The notes: generated by a model from the sequence alone, not told the origin. 64,000 nucleotides of DNA from CAWGXG01 sp963826505 (GCA_963826505.1 CAWGXG010000008.1:434001-498000); one strand, 5' to 3'. Shown: positions 18,229 through 27,834, counted from the stretch's first letter. A program made the numbers and translations.

Positions 18229-19662
18229 TTACGGGAATCGTTCCTGAACCCACTGCATTGGATCGACCTGGACGCCGCCCACCCACATTTCCCAATGCAA
18301 ATGCGGTCCAGTTGAGCGCCCGGTCGTGCCGACTGCTCCTATGGTTTGCCCTGGTGTCACGACATCGCCCACGGACACATAGACTTCGGACTGGTGCCAG
18401 TAGCCGGTCAGCACGCCCCAGCCGTGATCGATGATCGTCGCGTTGCCTCGTACGGGGAGGGTTTCCACCAGGACGACCACTCCCGCCGCTGGCGCTACCA
18501 CGGGCGAGCCCGGCGCGCCGCCAAAGTCGGTGCCGCTGTGGAACGTGCTCAACACGCCGCCATTATACGCGCGCCGCGTGCCGAATTCGGAGGTAATCGA
18601 GCCTGCCGAGGGTAAGCCCATCATGCCGTCAAAGTAGCGTTGGGGCGTGAAGTTGCTCATCGTCTGGGCGACGAGTTCCCATTCCGGTTCCGTGACCTGA
18701 GGATTCAGCAGGTCCTGCTGCTCAGTATCCAGCGAAATATCCTCGACTCCGTAACCGCCATCCTCAACCTGGACGTGAAGTGTATGCTCGACGGTCTGAC
18801 CGTCGGGCGTCGTGATCGTCAAGTCGAGGGGATAAACGCCTTGCTCGACAAAGGCGTGAATTCCGAACATGGCATAGTGCTCGGTTGTGTCTTCCGTAAT
18901 GAATTGCAGCGGATAGCCCAGAAAAGTTCCTGCCAAAGATGCCGGTCCCTGCGTTGAGATATGAATGCTGATGGTCTGCCCCTGGACAGCCGGAACAGGC
19001 GTGATGATATAGGATTCCATCGGCAGAGGTAAGTCAACTAGTGGGGTCGTATCCTTGCTTGGAATCCAGAGCGGTTGGCCGGCAAACAATGGTGTAACCT
19101 TGGTCAGCCCATTGGCTTCACGCAGATTGCGCAGTGATACGTTGTAGCGTAGGGCTACGCGCAGCAGGTTGTCACCGGACTCCGCATGGACCAGTCGACG
19201 CGGCATGCTGTCCGTTGGCGCTGCGCCCTGGCTGACCGTGATCTCCTGTCCCACATACAGCAGAGCGGGATTTGTGATCTTGTTGGTGGTAGCTACGCTG
19301 TCCGCAGAGGTGTGATAGGTTTCGAGCAATGTGAGCAGGCTGTCTCCGGGCACGACGAGATGCGACACGATCGCGCCGGGGGTCTCCGAGCGCGCGTTGG
19401 GGATGAGCAGCCTTTGTCCGACGAAGATATAACGCGGATCACTGATCCCGTTGGCATCGGCAATCGCTTCTACCGTTGTGCCATACTCCATCGCAATGCC
19501 GAACAATGTTTCATCGCGCTGCACAACGTGAATCGTGACGCTGCCTTGTGGGGCGCTTTGGCTGCCTCCCTCTTGTGCTCTGGCCAGGTGCGCGCCGCCC
19601 CACATTAGAATTGCACTACATAACATTATCAGCGTACAACATCGAACCACACGGGTTGTCAT
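18229..19662 (-). CDS. Secreted M23 peptidase with three LysM repeats
   Basis: A signal peptide (VVRCCTLIMLCSAILMWGGAHLARA) is followed by three LysM modules (about 42-90, 98-145 and 158-205). Their starts read VVQRDETLFGIAMEYG, VVPGDSLLTLLETYH and VHAESGDNLLRVALRY. A beta-rich linker leads to a C-terminal LytM/M23 domain with FHSGTDFGGAPGSPVVAPA and GRSTGPHLHWEMW, the H-x(n)-D and HLH zinc motifs. The role is peptidoglycan cleavage or activation of division amidases. Its gene starts 3 bp downstream of the HEAT/Pro-Thr protein stop, suggesting one transcript. Confidence 0.92.
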   Translation of the reverse strand: MTTRVVRCCTLIMLCSAILMWGGAHLARAQEGGSQSAPQGSVTIHVVQRDETLFGIAMEYGTTVEAIADANGISDPRYIFVGQRLLIPNARSETPGAIVSHLVVPGDSLLTLLETYHTSADSVATTNKITNPALLYVGQEITVSQGAAPTDSMPRRLVHAESGDNLLRVALRYNVSLRNLREANGLTKVTPLFAGQPLWIPSKDTTPLVDLPLPMESYIITPVPAVQGQTISIHISTQGPASLAGTFLGYPLQFITEDTTEHYAMFGIHAFVEQGVYPLDLTITTPDGQTVEHTLHVQVEDGGYGVEDISLDTEQQDLLNPQVTEPEWELVAQTMSNFTPQRYFDGMMGLPSAGSITSEFGTRRAYNGGVLSTFHSGTDFGGAPGSPVVAPAAGVVVLVETLPVRGNATIIDHGWGVLTGYWHQSEVYVSVGDVVTPGQTIGAVGTTGRSTGPHLHWEMWVGGVQVDPMQWVQERFP

Positions 19663-19664
19663 GG

Positions 19665-21044
19665 CTACGGTCTCGCGCGTATCGCGTCGTAGAGATTCTG
19701 TGACTGTGTGAGTTTTTCCAGGGCTTGCTGCGCCAACGGCAGTCCTTGCTGGGCGGTCCCTGCCAGGCCGAAATTCGTGCAGCTTGGTTCATACAGCGCG
19801 CGCGCCTGATTGGCTAATTCCAAGCCCTGGCGCTGGAGTTCGATGGACTGTTCGAGCATGGGATCAGCCGCGTTGATGCCATCCAACTGGGCTTGTTGCT
19901 CAGGCGTCAGGCTAAAGGGCGCTGGCCATGCGTTCAACTGGCAGTAGCTGGTGGTGGTTTGCCCCCCAGGGCCGGTCGCTTGCGTCCACTGATCGATCAT
20001 GCCAGTGTTGAAGTTATTGGTCAGATCGGCCATGACGGCATACTTGCCACGTAGTTCACGCAGAATGGCCGTGTAATCCAGGCTGGGAAAGGGCAGTGTG
20101 GCCGTCGGCGACGACGTCGGCGTGAACGTGGCGGTTGCGGTCGGCGTTACTGTGGCGGTGGATGCGATCGTCGGTGCCAGGGTCTTGGTCGGCGCACCAG
20201 GAATCGGAGTCGGCTGGCCGGGTGCAAGGGTGACGATCGGCGTCGGGGTGAACGTCCGGGTCGGCAAAGGTGTTGGGCTGGGGCCTACAGTCGGCGCCGG
20301 GTTAGTGATGGCGTTTTGCAGCAGCGTGTTGACGTCATTGAGTTGGGCATCCGCCTTGTTTAATTCGTCAGAGGCTTGCAGCACGCTGGTGGTTTGTTTG
20401 TCCGGTTCGGCGCATGCACTGCGCAGCAGTACCAACGCTTTTTGGAGCGGCAGTAGCGATACGTCCAGACGGTCGCCTGCAATGCGTAGATCGGGATATG
20501 TGTACTTATCCATGGCAGACAGGGCGACCGGGGCAGGTGCCTCATAGGACACCGAGCAGTCCACGTGGCCTGTATCGTTGTAGTTTTGGATCTCTTGCAT
20601 CAAATTGGCGCTCAGAGTTTGCGCGTCGGTCAGGTGCTGCTGAATCTGATCGAGCAAATCCGCCCGATCGGTGACCGGCCCGGTGGGCAGCGCGTTGGAC
20701 CCGCCTTGTTTGTCGTCGTCCCTGCTTCCCAGGACGATCATCAGCCCGTTGAGCAGCAGAGAGATGAAAAACAGAACAACCAGAGCCCGGGCGATGGCCC
20801 CGAGAACGCGCGTGTTTAGCGCAAGCCTGCGTTTGCCGCTTTGCATGGCTTTGAATTTAATCAGCGCAGCGCGCGCGGCATCGCGCACACGATCATCGTC
20901 GTCCTGGACATACGCGTTGCGCAGGAACGGGATCACGGCCGGGTCCCCGGTGGCGGCGAGCTTCTGGCAAGCTTTACGCCGCTTCTTAGGATCGGGATCG
21001 TCTCTCAACTGCTCAGTAAGGACATCCCACGATGGCTTGCTCAT
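19665..21044 (-). CDS. HEAT-repeat protein with transmembrane helix and Pro/Thr linker, unknown function
   Basis: Residues 1-65 form HEAT-like helices (DDPDPKKRRKACQKLAATG, DRVRDAARAALIKFK), predicted cytoplasmic. One membrane helix (AIARALVVLFFISLLLNGLMIVLG, about 85-108) follows. Outside come a helical segment, then about 80 residues rich in Pro/Thr (PTPLPTRTFTPTPIVTLAP and similar), and a helical C-terminal domain with two Cys. The layout suggests a surface protein spanning the membrane. It precedes the M23 peptidase gene closely. Confidence 0.65.
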   Translation of the reverse strand: MSKPSWDVLTEQLRDDPDPKKRRKACQKLAATGDPAVIPFLRNAYVQDDDDRVRDAARAALIKFKAMQSGKRRLALNTRVLGAIARALVVLFFISLLLNGLMIVLGSRDDDKQGGSNALPTGPVTDRADLLDQIQQHLTDAQTLSANLMQEIQNYNDTGHVDCSVSYEAPAPVALSAMDKYTYPDLRIAGDRLDVSLLPLQKALVLLRSACAEPDKQTTSVLQASDELNKADAQLNDVNTLLQNAITNPAPTVGPSPTPLPTRTFTPTPIVTLAPGQPTPIPGAPTKTLAPTIASTATVTPTATATFTPTSSPTATLPFPSLDYTAILRELRGKYAVMADLTNNFNTGMIDQWTQATGPGGQTTTSYCQLNAWPAPFSLTPEQQAQLDGINAADPMLEQSIELQRQGLELANQARALYEPSCTNFGLAGTAQQGLPLAQQALEKLTQSQNLYDAIRARP

Positions 21045-21193
21045 GCGTTCCCTCGTATTGCTTTCACCGGGACCAATGACTGCGACTACCCCTAATGATA
21101 CGTGAAGTCGTGCCCCTCGAAAAGTACAGATCTCATGCTGCCGTCAGGCATGTTCGGAACAGCCTGCCAGACCTCGTTCACTCCTCCAGCGGA

Positions 21194-22165
21194 CTACGGT
21201 TGCACGACGGTGAACGTGCAATCACCCGTGTCCGTTTCATTCGCTGTCCCAGGGCCGAACTGCTGGTACCCGTCGGTGATGGCGGAATCCCATGACAGCA
21301 AGAAGGTGACTTTGTGGTCACCCGCGCTCAACTGCCCGACAGGGTAATACCAGTAGACGATCCAAACGCCGTCTTCCAGTCGCATATCGGTGGCATACGT
21401 GTTCCAACGGTCCAGCCGCTTGCCATCCAGCCGCACATCATACGTCGCGTTGTCCAGGTGCTCGGCCATATACTCCGAGCGCGAGACGTACCAGCTCCAT
21501 TCGATGAATACGTTGTCGCTGGTTTTGGGGGTCGGCGGGCGGACGCCTTTTTGACGGCAGTAGGCCAGGATATTCACCCGGTTGGGTTCTGCCGTCGGGT
21601 TTGTGGACGGGGTCGCGATCAGTTCGGGTGTGGCGGCTGCCGATCCGACTGGGGCCTGGAAGTCGGTGGTCACGAGAGTGGCAAATACCCACAAGTACTC
21701 GACTTCTCCATCCTCATCTGTGTAGGCGACCTTGTACCATTCCCGCCCGCTTTGATCGGTCTGTAGACCAATGACGCCCAGCTCGGTACCGGGCGCAATG
21801 CTGCGGACGATGTCGTAATTCGTGCCGGGACCCTCTCTCAGATTGACGTTGTCAGTCGATCGGATTGCGCCCGACGCGGTCGGTGTCATGGTGGGGGTAA
21901 CGGTAGGCGTTTGTGTTGCTGGAACGACCGTGTCAGTCGGCAGCGGCGTATCGGACGGCGTCGGTGTGATGCTGGGGATGGGTGTGGCCGTGAAACGCGG
22001 CGTGAAGGACACGATAGGGCTGAGCGTGCGCGTCGGCAAACTCAGCGCAACGGCTTCCTGGCTGGCAGTGGGGGCGGCTGAGGGGGAGGATATCTGGTCA
22101 CAGGCCGAGATCAGCAGGACCACACAGATGAGAAACCAAAAACTCCAATGGGCTCGCCTGAGCAT
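21194..22165 (-). CDS. SH3-domain lipoprotein with Pro/Thr linker
   Basis: The N-terminus MLRRAHWSFWFLICVVLLISACDQ has a lipobox ISAC. A Pro/Thr-rich linker (about residues 45-95) precedes a bacterial SH3 domain, TDNVNLREGPGTNYDIVRSIAPGTELGV (about 103-165), likely to bind wall peptides. The C-terminal domain contains FIEWSWYVSRSEYMAEHLDN and YVTDMRLEDG-like aromatic beta-strands of unknown family. It is encoded near the M23 peptidase. Confidence 0.8.
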   Translation of the reverse strand: MLRRAHWSFWFLICVVLLISACDQISSPSAAPTASQEAVALSLPTRTLSPIVSFTPRFTATPIPSITPTPSDTPLPTDTVVPATQTPTVTPTMTPTASGAIRSTDNVNLREGPGTNYDIVRSIAPGTELGVIGLQTDQSGREWYKVAYTDEDGEVEYLWVFATLVTTDFQAPVGSAAATPELIATPSTNPTAEPNRVNILAYCRQKGVRPPTPKTSDNVFIEWSWYVSRSEYMAEHLDNATYDVRLDGKRLDRWNTYATDMRLEDGVWIVYWYYPVGQLSAGDHKVTFLLSWDSAITDGYQQFGPGTANETDTGDCTFTVVQP

Positions 22166-22271
22166 ACCATGTCCTCCGTGCGCATGAAGCCAATCGTTAG
22201 CAGTACAATTTGCGTCCAGCTTAGCAGTATTCTAGCGTCTGCACAAACTGCCGGAGAGCCAGCGATGAGTC

Positions 22272-22306
22272 AAAAAACGACACCCGCCAGACTTATCGGC
22301 GGGTGT
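22272..22306 (-). terminator. Rho-independent terminator of the response regulator
   Basis: ACACCCGCC (22280-22288) pairs with GGCGGGTGT (22298-22306) across a 9-base loop. A six-A run at 22272-22277 gives a U-tract on the minus strand. It lies about 36 bp after the response regulator stop. Confidence 0.88.
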
Positions 22307-22342
22307 GTGGTTACCAGCGCGGGACGATCTGCGTTTGAACGC

Positions 22343-22780
22343 TTAGCGGTCGTCCGGCAGAGTCGGGTATCCCGAAGATGACCGGTGACGCCCGGTTGTC
22401 AGCAGCAACCGGACTCGATCGATCAGGCTGTTCGCGATATAGGGTTTGGTGACGTACCCGTCTGCTCCGTTATCCAGCCCTGAGCGAATACTATCGGGAT
22501 CGGCTTTGGCTGAGAGAATGAGAACCGGAACCGTGTCGAATTGACTCTGTGCGCGAATCTGCCGCAAGATTTCGACTCCGTCCACATCGGGCAGCATCAG
22601 ATCGAGGATGATCAGATCCGGGACTTCTTCCTTAAGATGGTCGAGGGCAGCGCGGCCATCGAAAAAGGTCCTCGATTGGGCCCCGATGCGGCGCAGCAGC
22701 ATCGCAATAAGCTTGAGTAACTCATAATCGTCATCGACCACGACAATCCTAGGGGCGTGATTAGCCTGGGCTTCACTCAC
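22343..22780 (-). CDS. Single-domain response regulator (CheY-like)
   Basis: The protein is a receiver domain of 145 residues. The acidic pocket is at Asp16/Asp17 (VVVDDDYE), the phosphoacceptor is Asp60 in IILDLMLPDVDG, the switch Ser is at 90 (VLILSAKA) and the conserved Lys is 112 in VTKPY. There is no output domain. Its partner kinase is not in the window. Confidence 0.92.
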   Translation of the reverse strand: MSEAQANHAPRIVVVDDDYELLKLIAMLLRRIGAQSRTFFDGRAALDHLKEEVPDLIILDLMLPDVDGVEILRQIRAQSQFDTVPVLILSAKADPDSIRSGLDNGADGYVTKPYIANSLIDRVRLLLTTGRHRSSSGYPTLPDDR

Positions 22781-23038
22781 CTCAGCTACCTCTTATTCTA
22801 GTTTCATGACTTAGTTAGCGCGGTGCCGTTTTTATGATGGTGAAGTCGTATTCAGAAATAGGCACAAATATAGTTTTACCCCTCGCATAACTTGCGGGCA
22901 AGTTTTGATACATCTGTCTCTCTTGGACTGTGCCGAATCATTAAGGAATCCACATTTTTCCGTATCGTCCTGGTCAGCGCGGTGTTTTTATAGTAGCATG
23001 TGACTAATCATGTCATTATCTGGAAAAGGATGAGGCTT

Positions 23039-23665
23039 ATGCAGCCCATAATCTTTGTAGCTGTCATCGTGATGGGTTATATCATCGGCTCCTTCCCGAC
23101 GGCATATCTGGTAGCGCGGGCGAAAGGCGTGGATATCTTTAAGGTTGGCAGCGGGAATATGGGTGCCAACAATGTCGCACGCGCTTGCGGGGCTAAGTAT
23201 GGTGCGCTGGTGTGGGCAGTTGATGGGTCAAAGGGCATTCTGGCGATCCTGATCGCACGTCAGTTAAGTCCCGATCATCAGGCGGTTGTCAGTGTGTTGG
23301 CCGCGGTGTCGGTGGTCGCGGGCCACAACTGGTCGATGCCTGCCACGTTGATTACTGGCAGCATCCGCGGCGGCAAGGGCGCAGCGACTGCTAGCGGGAC
23401 GTTCTTGCTTCTGGCTCCGACGTTGTTAGTGGCGTTCGTCCTGGCCGTTGGAGCACTGATTGTATTGGTCACGCGTTACGTGTCTCTCGGCGTGCTGACG
23501 GCGGTTGCCCTGGCCGGGATTGGATTTGTAGTGCTGGTAATCGTAGGGTGGATGGAACCGGTGTACACGGTTTATTTGCTGGTTGGGTGGATGGTGTTTG
23601 TGCGCCATCGCAGCAACATAGTTAATCTGATTAAGGGCAAAGAGCGGCGTTGGGGCGAGCACTAA
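23039..23665 (+). CDS. plsY: Glycerol-3-phosphate acyltransferase PlsY
   Basis: PlsY transfers the acyl group of acyl-phosphate to glycerol-3-phosphate, the first step of membrane phospholipid synthesis. This 208-residue protein has about five membrane helices and the three family motifs: VGSGNMGANNVAR, VAGHNWSMPATLI and GGKGAATASG. The usual motif 1 is GSGNPGATN; Pro is Met and Thr is Asn here, and the later Arg and Gly residues are kept. ATG 23039 is favoured by AAGGA eight bases upstream; ATG 23030 and GTG 23000 are also in frame. Confidence 0.9.
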   Translation: MQPIIFVAVIVMGYIIGSFPTAYLVARAKGVDIFKVGSGNMGANNVARACGAKYGALVWAVDGSKGILAILIARQLSPDHQAVVSVLAAVSVVAGHNWSMPATLITGSIRGGKGAATASGTFLLLAPTLLVAFVLAVGALIVLVTRYVSLGVLTAVALAGIGFVVLVIVGWMEPVYTVYLLVGWMVFVRHRSNIVNLIKGKERRWGEH

Positions 23666-23670
23666 CGGTC

Positions 23671-24312
23671 TTGACGCGTAATGTAATCATTGATCGCCCG
23701 GCAGGCACCATTTGCCGGGCGTTATTTGTTGTGATGGCGGTGTTGGCGATCGCGGGGTGTTCGTCGGATGCTAAGCCTCCGGCGACCACTGTGCCAACGC
23801 TGACGCCAGGTGCCGCTACAATCGTAGTGCGGACGCTGCCGCCGACCTGGACCCCTTCGTTCACACCCACGCCTCTGCCTCCGTCCCCGACACCGACCGC
23901 CACGCTGACACCGACTCCACAGCCCACGCTCGATCCTCTGACGGTTTGCGAGGACCTGGAAATCATATCGGTGCCTGAAGATGGAGTTGGGGTGGATTAT
24001 TCTGGGCGCGTGGCATTTAGCTGGCGCGGCGCACCTGCGAGCGTCACCGTGCGCGTGGTGGTATGGCAGCGCGCGTCAGGGGAAGGGATTCTCGTGGAAT
24101 GGCCGTCAGAACAGGCGCTCAACATGCCTATTGAAATGAGCTATCTGCCTGATGCAGGCATATATGACTGGACGTTTTCACTCTACCACCCGATTCTAGG
24201 AGACTTGTGCAAGCTTGACGGCTGGTTCGAGCGCAGAACCGTCGCTGAGAGTAGCACGCCCACTCCCACCATTACACCGCCGGTTACGCCGGCAACCACA
24301 GGCGTTCCGTAA
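23671..24312 (+). CDS. Secreted lipoprotein with Pro/Thr linker, unknown function
   Basis: The N-terminal hydrophobic stretch (RALFVVMAVLAIAGCSSD) has the lipobox AGC. After it comes a Pro/Thr-rich linker (about residues 30-85), then a beta-rich domain containing CEDLEIISVPEDGVG, WRGAPASVTVRVVV and YDWTFSLYHPILGDLC. A short Pro/Thr tail ends the protein. No ATG gives the signal a basic start; TTG 23671 is chosen, and the frame is open from 23650, overlapping plsY. The 5' end is uncertain. Confidence 0.6.
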   Translation: MTRNVIIDRPAGTICRALFVVMAVLAIAGCSSDAKPPATTVPTLTPGAATIVVRTLPPTWTPSFTPTPLPPSPTPTATLTPTPQPTLDPLTVCEDLEIISVPEDGVGVDYSGRVAFSWRGAPASVTVRVVVWQRASGEGILVEWPSEQALNMPIEMSYLPDAGIYDWTFSLYHPILGDLCKLDGWFERRTVAESSTPTPTITPPVTPATTGVP

Positions 24313-24324
24313 ACACAGCACCTT

Positions 24325-25725
24325 CTAGCGTTCGCGGCGCATCGGTCGCCCGTAAGTTTGCCCGCCCCGATAATCCGGAGCCAGGATCGCGAAGACGTGA
24401 CAGCGTCGCGCGTCCAGGATGCGGCTGCGGATCAACGGATCCAGTTGATCGAGCGACTGGGTCGTGGTGAACACGGTGGGCAAGTGCGTCAGGTAGCGGT
24501 GATCGACGATCTGGCGCATCTTTTCCAGGGTCCAGGATGACGCATTCGTCAGGTCGAGCTGGTCGATCACCAGCAGCGGCGCGGAACGGATTTCATAGAA
24601 GCGTTTCGAGAACGTAGTCCCCGTGTTGGGATTGAACGTCTCGCGCAGGTAATCGAGCAGGTCCGGGGCGGTCACCAGGATGACCGGCTCACCAAGCGTG
24701 TGGCGGTGCAGCGCAATAGCCGCCGCGAGATGTGTTTTTCCGCAGCCATGCTCACCCATGAACAAAAGCCACCCGTGCGGCTCGCGCGCGTACTCTTGCG
24801 CAATCTCAAATGCCTGGCGAAGATTGCGCCGCTCGTTTTCGGGGAGGGCGCTTTCGCGCAGATCGAACGCTTGAAACGACATTTCCCCGTACAGTCCCAG
24901 ATTGGACAACACGCCTTGCGTTTGTTCGGCGTCGCTGCGACGAAAATCTGGGAAATACATGGGAATGCTGCGCGTCAGGTTTTGGTCTACTAACCGGCTG
25001 CGAATGCGCAGATCGATCTGGTCAGATTCGACATTGGTCGTGATGACCGTGTTCAGCCGGTTGAGATAGCGATGGTTGATGAGCTGGTACAGTTTTTCCT
25101 GAGCCCAACCTGACATACTCTCCGCACCGAGATCGTCCAACACGAGCAGCGGCGTGTTGCGCACCCGTTCGAACAACTCATCATAGGCGATTTCGGACGA
25201 CGGGCCGAAGGTCGAGCGCAGGTGATCGAGCAGGTCAGCCGTCGTGACGAACATCACCTCTTCGTTTTGCGCCAGCCGGTAGTTAGCGATAGCGGCGGCT
25301 AAGTGAGTTTTGCCGCTGCCGATATTGCCCTGAAGCAGCAGCCATCCCGCTGGCTGCTGCGCGTAGCGGTACGCCAGGTCAACCGCAGAACGCAAACCGG
25401 CGCGCTGGTCGTCGCTCAGGTTGTGGAGATCGGTCATAAATGTATCGAAGGTCTTGTTTTCGACGGCTGCTAAATTGCTCATCGTCCGCAGACGCGCATT
25501 TTGGCGTGCAGCCAGCGCGTCATGCTGGCAGCGGCATGGAAAGGACTTGCCAAAATCGGGATGATCGACCGGTACTGGCCGCGTGACCCGTCCCAATCCA
25601 CCGCAGATCGGGCAGACCGTGCCGTCATCAGGGCGGGGGTGCGTGTCAGTAGTCGATGTTGTCGGAGAATTCTCCCTGGACATACCGGTAGCGATCCGCT
25701 TGAGTTGATCGTTTAGTGATTCCAC
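24325..25725 (-). CDS. DnaC/DnaI-like helicase loader with two tandem AAA+ domains and zinc motif
   Basis: The 466-residue protein starts at GTG 25725, preceded by GAGGG. Residues 38-70 contain a probable zinc site, CPICGG followed by FPCRCQHD. Two AAA+ domains of the DnaC/IstB type follow. The first has Walker A GNIGSGKTHL and Walker B LLVLDDLGAES. The second has GEHGCGKTHL and LLVIDQLDLTN. Both retain arginine-finger-like motifs, RIRSRL and LIRSRI. The usual loader has one domain. In the second domain the residue after the Walker B Asp is Gln, so it may bind but not hydrolyse ATP. Its position beside dnaB and a dnaD-like gene indicates a role in loading DnaB. An IstB-like transposition role is less likely, as no transposase is near. 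Confidence 0.85.
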   Translation of the reverse strand: MESLNDQLKRIATGMSRENSPTTSTTDTHPRPDDGTVCPICGGLGRVTRPVPVDHPDFGKSFPCRCQHDALAARQNARLRTMSNLAAVENKTFDTFMTDLHNLSDDQRAGLRSAVDLAYRYAQQPAGWLLLQGNIGSGKTHLAAAIANYRLAQNEEVMFVTTADLLDHLRSTFGPSSEIAYDELFERVRNTPLLVLDDLGAESMSGWAQEKLYQLINHRYLNRLNTVITTNVESDQIDLRIRSRLVDQNLTRSIPMYFPDFRRSDAEQTQGVLSNLGLYGEMSFQAFDLRESALPENERRNLRQAFEIAQEYAREPHGWLLFMGEHGCGKTHLAAAIALHRHTLGEPVILVTAPDLLDYLRETFNPNTGTTFSKRFYEIRSAPLLVIDQLDLTNASSWTLEKMRQIVDHRYLTHLPTVFTTTQSLDQLDPLIRSRILDARRCHVFAILAPDYRGGQTYGRPMRRER

Positions 25726-26366
25726 TATCTTTTCCCTCTGCCTGCCACCGTTTGAGAATGCCGTTCACGTAGCGCCAGTTGCGCTTATTCCGCTCAACGG
25801 CGAGCTTAATCGCTTCTTCGATCCATTCCGCCGGGATAATCCTGTTCGCCGGCGCGCAGTTCCTCCGCGATGAGCGGAGTCAATGGACCGATGTTTTGCT
25901 CGTACAGCGCGAAAATGTTGGGTCGCTCCACGATCAGCCCGATTGGATTCTCGCGGCTGCCCGGCTCGTATTGCCCATTCTGGATGGCGCGCAGCGCGTT
26001 CCGCCCGTGGACGGTGTTCAGAAAATACAGGTCTTCCTGCCCATTCACGCCCGCCGCCGCCACATGCAGCAATGACCCGCGGGCCGTGGCCTGCGCCAGC
26101 GCTTCGCAAACCTTCTCAGCCGCACGTTCGGGATCGGGATCGAACCCGCTCAGAAAAAGGTGATCCTGGAGCAGCTCACGCCCCAACACATAGCGGAATT
26201 CACCCTCTTGCTGCTGCAGCGCCCAGAAGGCATATAGCGTGACCTTCATCTCGCCCAGATCATCGATCAGGGGCAGTAGCTCGCTGAAAAACGCGTCGGG
26301 TATCTTGGTCGTGCGCGTTTTGCCCGGCCCGAAACCATTAAAGGGCTGCGTTGTGCTGTCGGTCAT
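25646..26366 (-). pseudogene. DnaD-like replication initiation protein, frameshifted
   Basis: The continuous frame (26366 down to 25806) has a DnaD-type N-terminal winged helix: TTKIPDAFFSELLPLIDDLG, LYAFWALQQQEG. It ends with an unrelated GGMDRRSD tail. In the neighbouring frame the expected DnaD C-terminal motif appears at once: PAEWIEEAIKLAVERNKRNW, then RYVNGILKRW. Removing one C from the CCC run near 25826-25830 joins them, ending at 25646 and overlapping the loader gene by about 80 bp. DnaD helps remodel the origin and recruits the helicase loader; the neighbouring tandem loader and dnaB fit this. The break is probably a sequence error. Confidence 0.75.
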
Positions 26367-26381
26367 CGTTCGTTCTGCCGC

Positions 26382-27746
26382 CTAATAACCCGTGACATCG
26401 ACGGTGTCTTTCCGCAGATTGCCGAACTTGGTTTGTTCTTTGATGAAATACAACGCCACTGAGCCGGTTGGACCATTGCGATGTTTGGCGACAATGATAT
26501 CGGCTTCATTGGGGCGATCGGTCTCTTCGTTGTAGGCTTCGTCGCGGTAAATGAACATGACCACATCCGAATCTTGCTCGATACTACCCGACTCGCGCAG
26601 GTCTGAGAGTTGAGGCCGTTTGTCCTGACGCTGTTCGACCGCGCGCGAGAGCTGCGCTGCCGCCAGCACCGGCACGTTGAGTTCGCGCGCGAGCTGTTTG
26701 AGCTGGCGCGAGATGACGCTGATTTCCTGTACGCGGTTATCGCTGCGTGTGGTCCCGGCAGTCATCAGTTGCAAATAATCGACCATGACCAGGTCCACCC
26801 CGTGCTCACCATACAGACGACGACATTTGGCGCGCATCTGAATGGGTGTCAGGGCAGGGGTGTCATCCAGATATATTTTCAGTTTGCCCAACCGGCCCAC
26901 CGACTCTACAAACAACGCCCACTCGCGATCGTCGAGTTTGCCGAGGCGCAACTTATGTGTGCCGATGGCTGTTTCGGAGGCCACGAAGCGCTGCACGATT
27001 TGTTCGTTGCTCATCTCCAGGCTGAAGATCGCCACACGCGACCCGGCCTGAGCGGCGTTCAGCGCCACGCTCAATAGCCACGAGGTCTTGCCCATGCCAG
27101 GACGGCCTGCCACGATTAGCAGGTCAGATTTTTGCAGACCGCCCAAAAGCTGATCCAGATCGGAAAACCCGGTCGGGACGCCCAAGGAATCCGCTTTTTG
27201 GGTGTAAAGATAGGAGATGCGGTCGTAATATTCCGCGACGACGTTCCGAATTGGGACGAGTTCTTGCGTCAAGCGCCGTTCCGTGACACCAAACAGCGCC
27301 GATTCGGACCGGTCGATCACGTCGTTGATGTCTGCGTCTTCTTCGTGAGCCAGCCGCGCGATTTCGCTGGCGGCGTTGAGCATGCGCCGCCGAATCGCCG
27401 CGCGCTCTACGATGCGCCCGTAGGTTTCCGTGTAGATCGACGAGGGCGTGTGGTTGACCAGATAGGTGACGTAGGCCGGGCCCCCGATGTCATCGAGGCG
27501 GTTTTGTTGGCGCAGTTCTTCGACGACTGTCACATAGTCGATCTGTTCGTTGCGATCTTGCACGCGCAGCAAGGCTTCCCACACCCAGGCATTACGCACG
27601 ATGAAAAAATCATCGGCCTGCAAGAAAGCCGCCACTTCAAACAGCGCATCGGGATTAATCAAAATCGACCCGAGGACCGCTTCTTCGGCTTCGACGCTGT
27701 GTGGAGCCATGTGTTCGGGGCGAAGGGATGGCGCGTCCTGACTCAT
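26382..27746 (-). CDS. dnaB: Replicative DNA helicase DnaB
   Basis: DnaB is the ring helicase that drives the fork. The N-terminal domain begins PHSVEAEEAVLGSILINPDALFEVAAFL. The RecA-like motor has Walker A IVAGRPGMGKTSWLLSVALNAA and Walker B VDLVMVDYLQLM. The C-terminal motif reads LSDLRESGSIEQDSDVVMFI. ATG 27746 is preceded by GAGGG and agrees with homologues; an in-frame extension to 27803 is not needed. The dnaD-like and loader genes follow by 15 and -80 bp, forming a helicase-loading operon. Confidence 0.96.
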   Translation of the reverse strand: MSQDAPSLRPEHMAPHSVEAEEAVLGSILINPDALFEVAAFLQADDFFIVRNAWVWEALLRVQDRNEQIDYVTVVEELRQQNRLDDIGGPAYVTYLVNHTPSSIYTETYGRIVERAAIRRRMLNAASEIARLAHEEDADINDVIDRSESALFGVTERRLTQELVPIRNVVAEYYDRISYLYTQKADSLGVPTGFSDLDQLLGGLQKSDLLIVAGRPGMGKTSWLLSVALNAAQAGSRVAIFSLEMSNEQIVQRFVASETAIGTHKLRLGKLDDREWALFVESVGRLGKLKIYLDDTPALTPIQMRAKCRRLYGEHGVDLVMVDYLQLMTAGTTRSDNRVQEISVISRQLKQLARELNVPVLAAAQLSRAVEQRQDKRPQLSDLRESGSIEQDSDVVMFIYRDEAYNEETDRPNEADIIVAKHRNGPTGSVALYFIKEQTKFGNLRKDTVDVTGY

Positions 27747-27800
27747 GATACCCTCATTCGTTGAGAACCCTCTACCATGATAACCCTTTTGGGCTTGTGT

Positions 27801-27834
27801 CAAAAACGGGGCGACTCAGGATGAGCGCCCCGTT
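27801..27834 (-). terminator. Rho-independent terminator of the bifunctional nuclease gene
   Basis: AACGGGGCG (27805-27813) pairs with CGCCCCGTT (27826-27834) over a 12-base loop. Five A at 27802-27806 give U residues on the minus strand. It separates the nuclease gene from dnaB. Confidence 0.85.

Noticed and set aside
24325..25725. IstB transposition helper instead of a replication loader
   Set aside because: No IstA transposase or terminal repeats are near; dnaB and a dnaD-like gene are adjacent.
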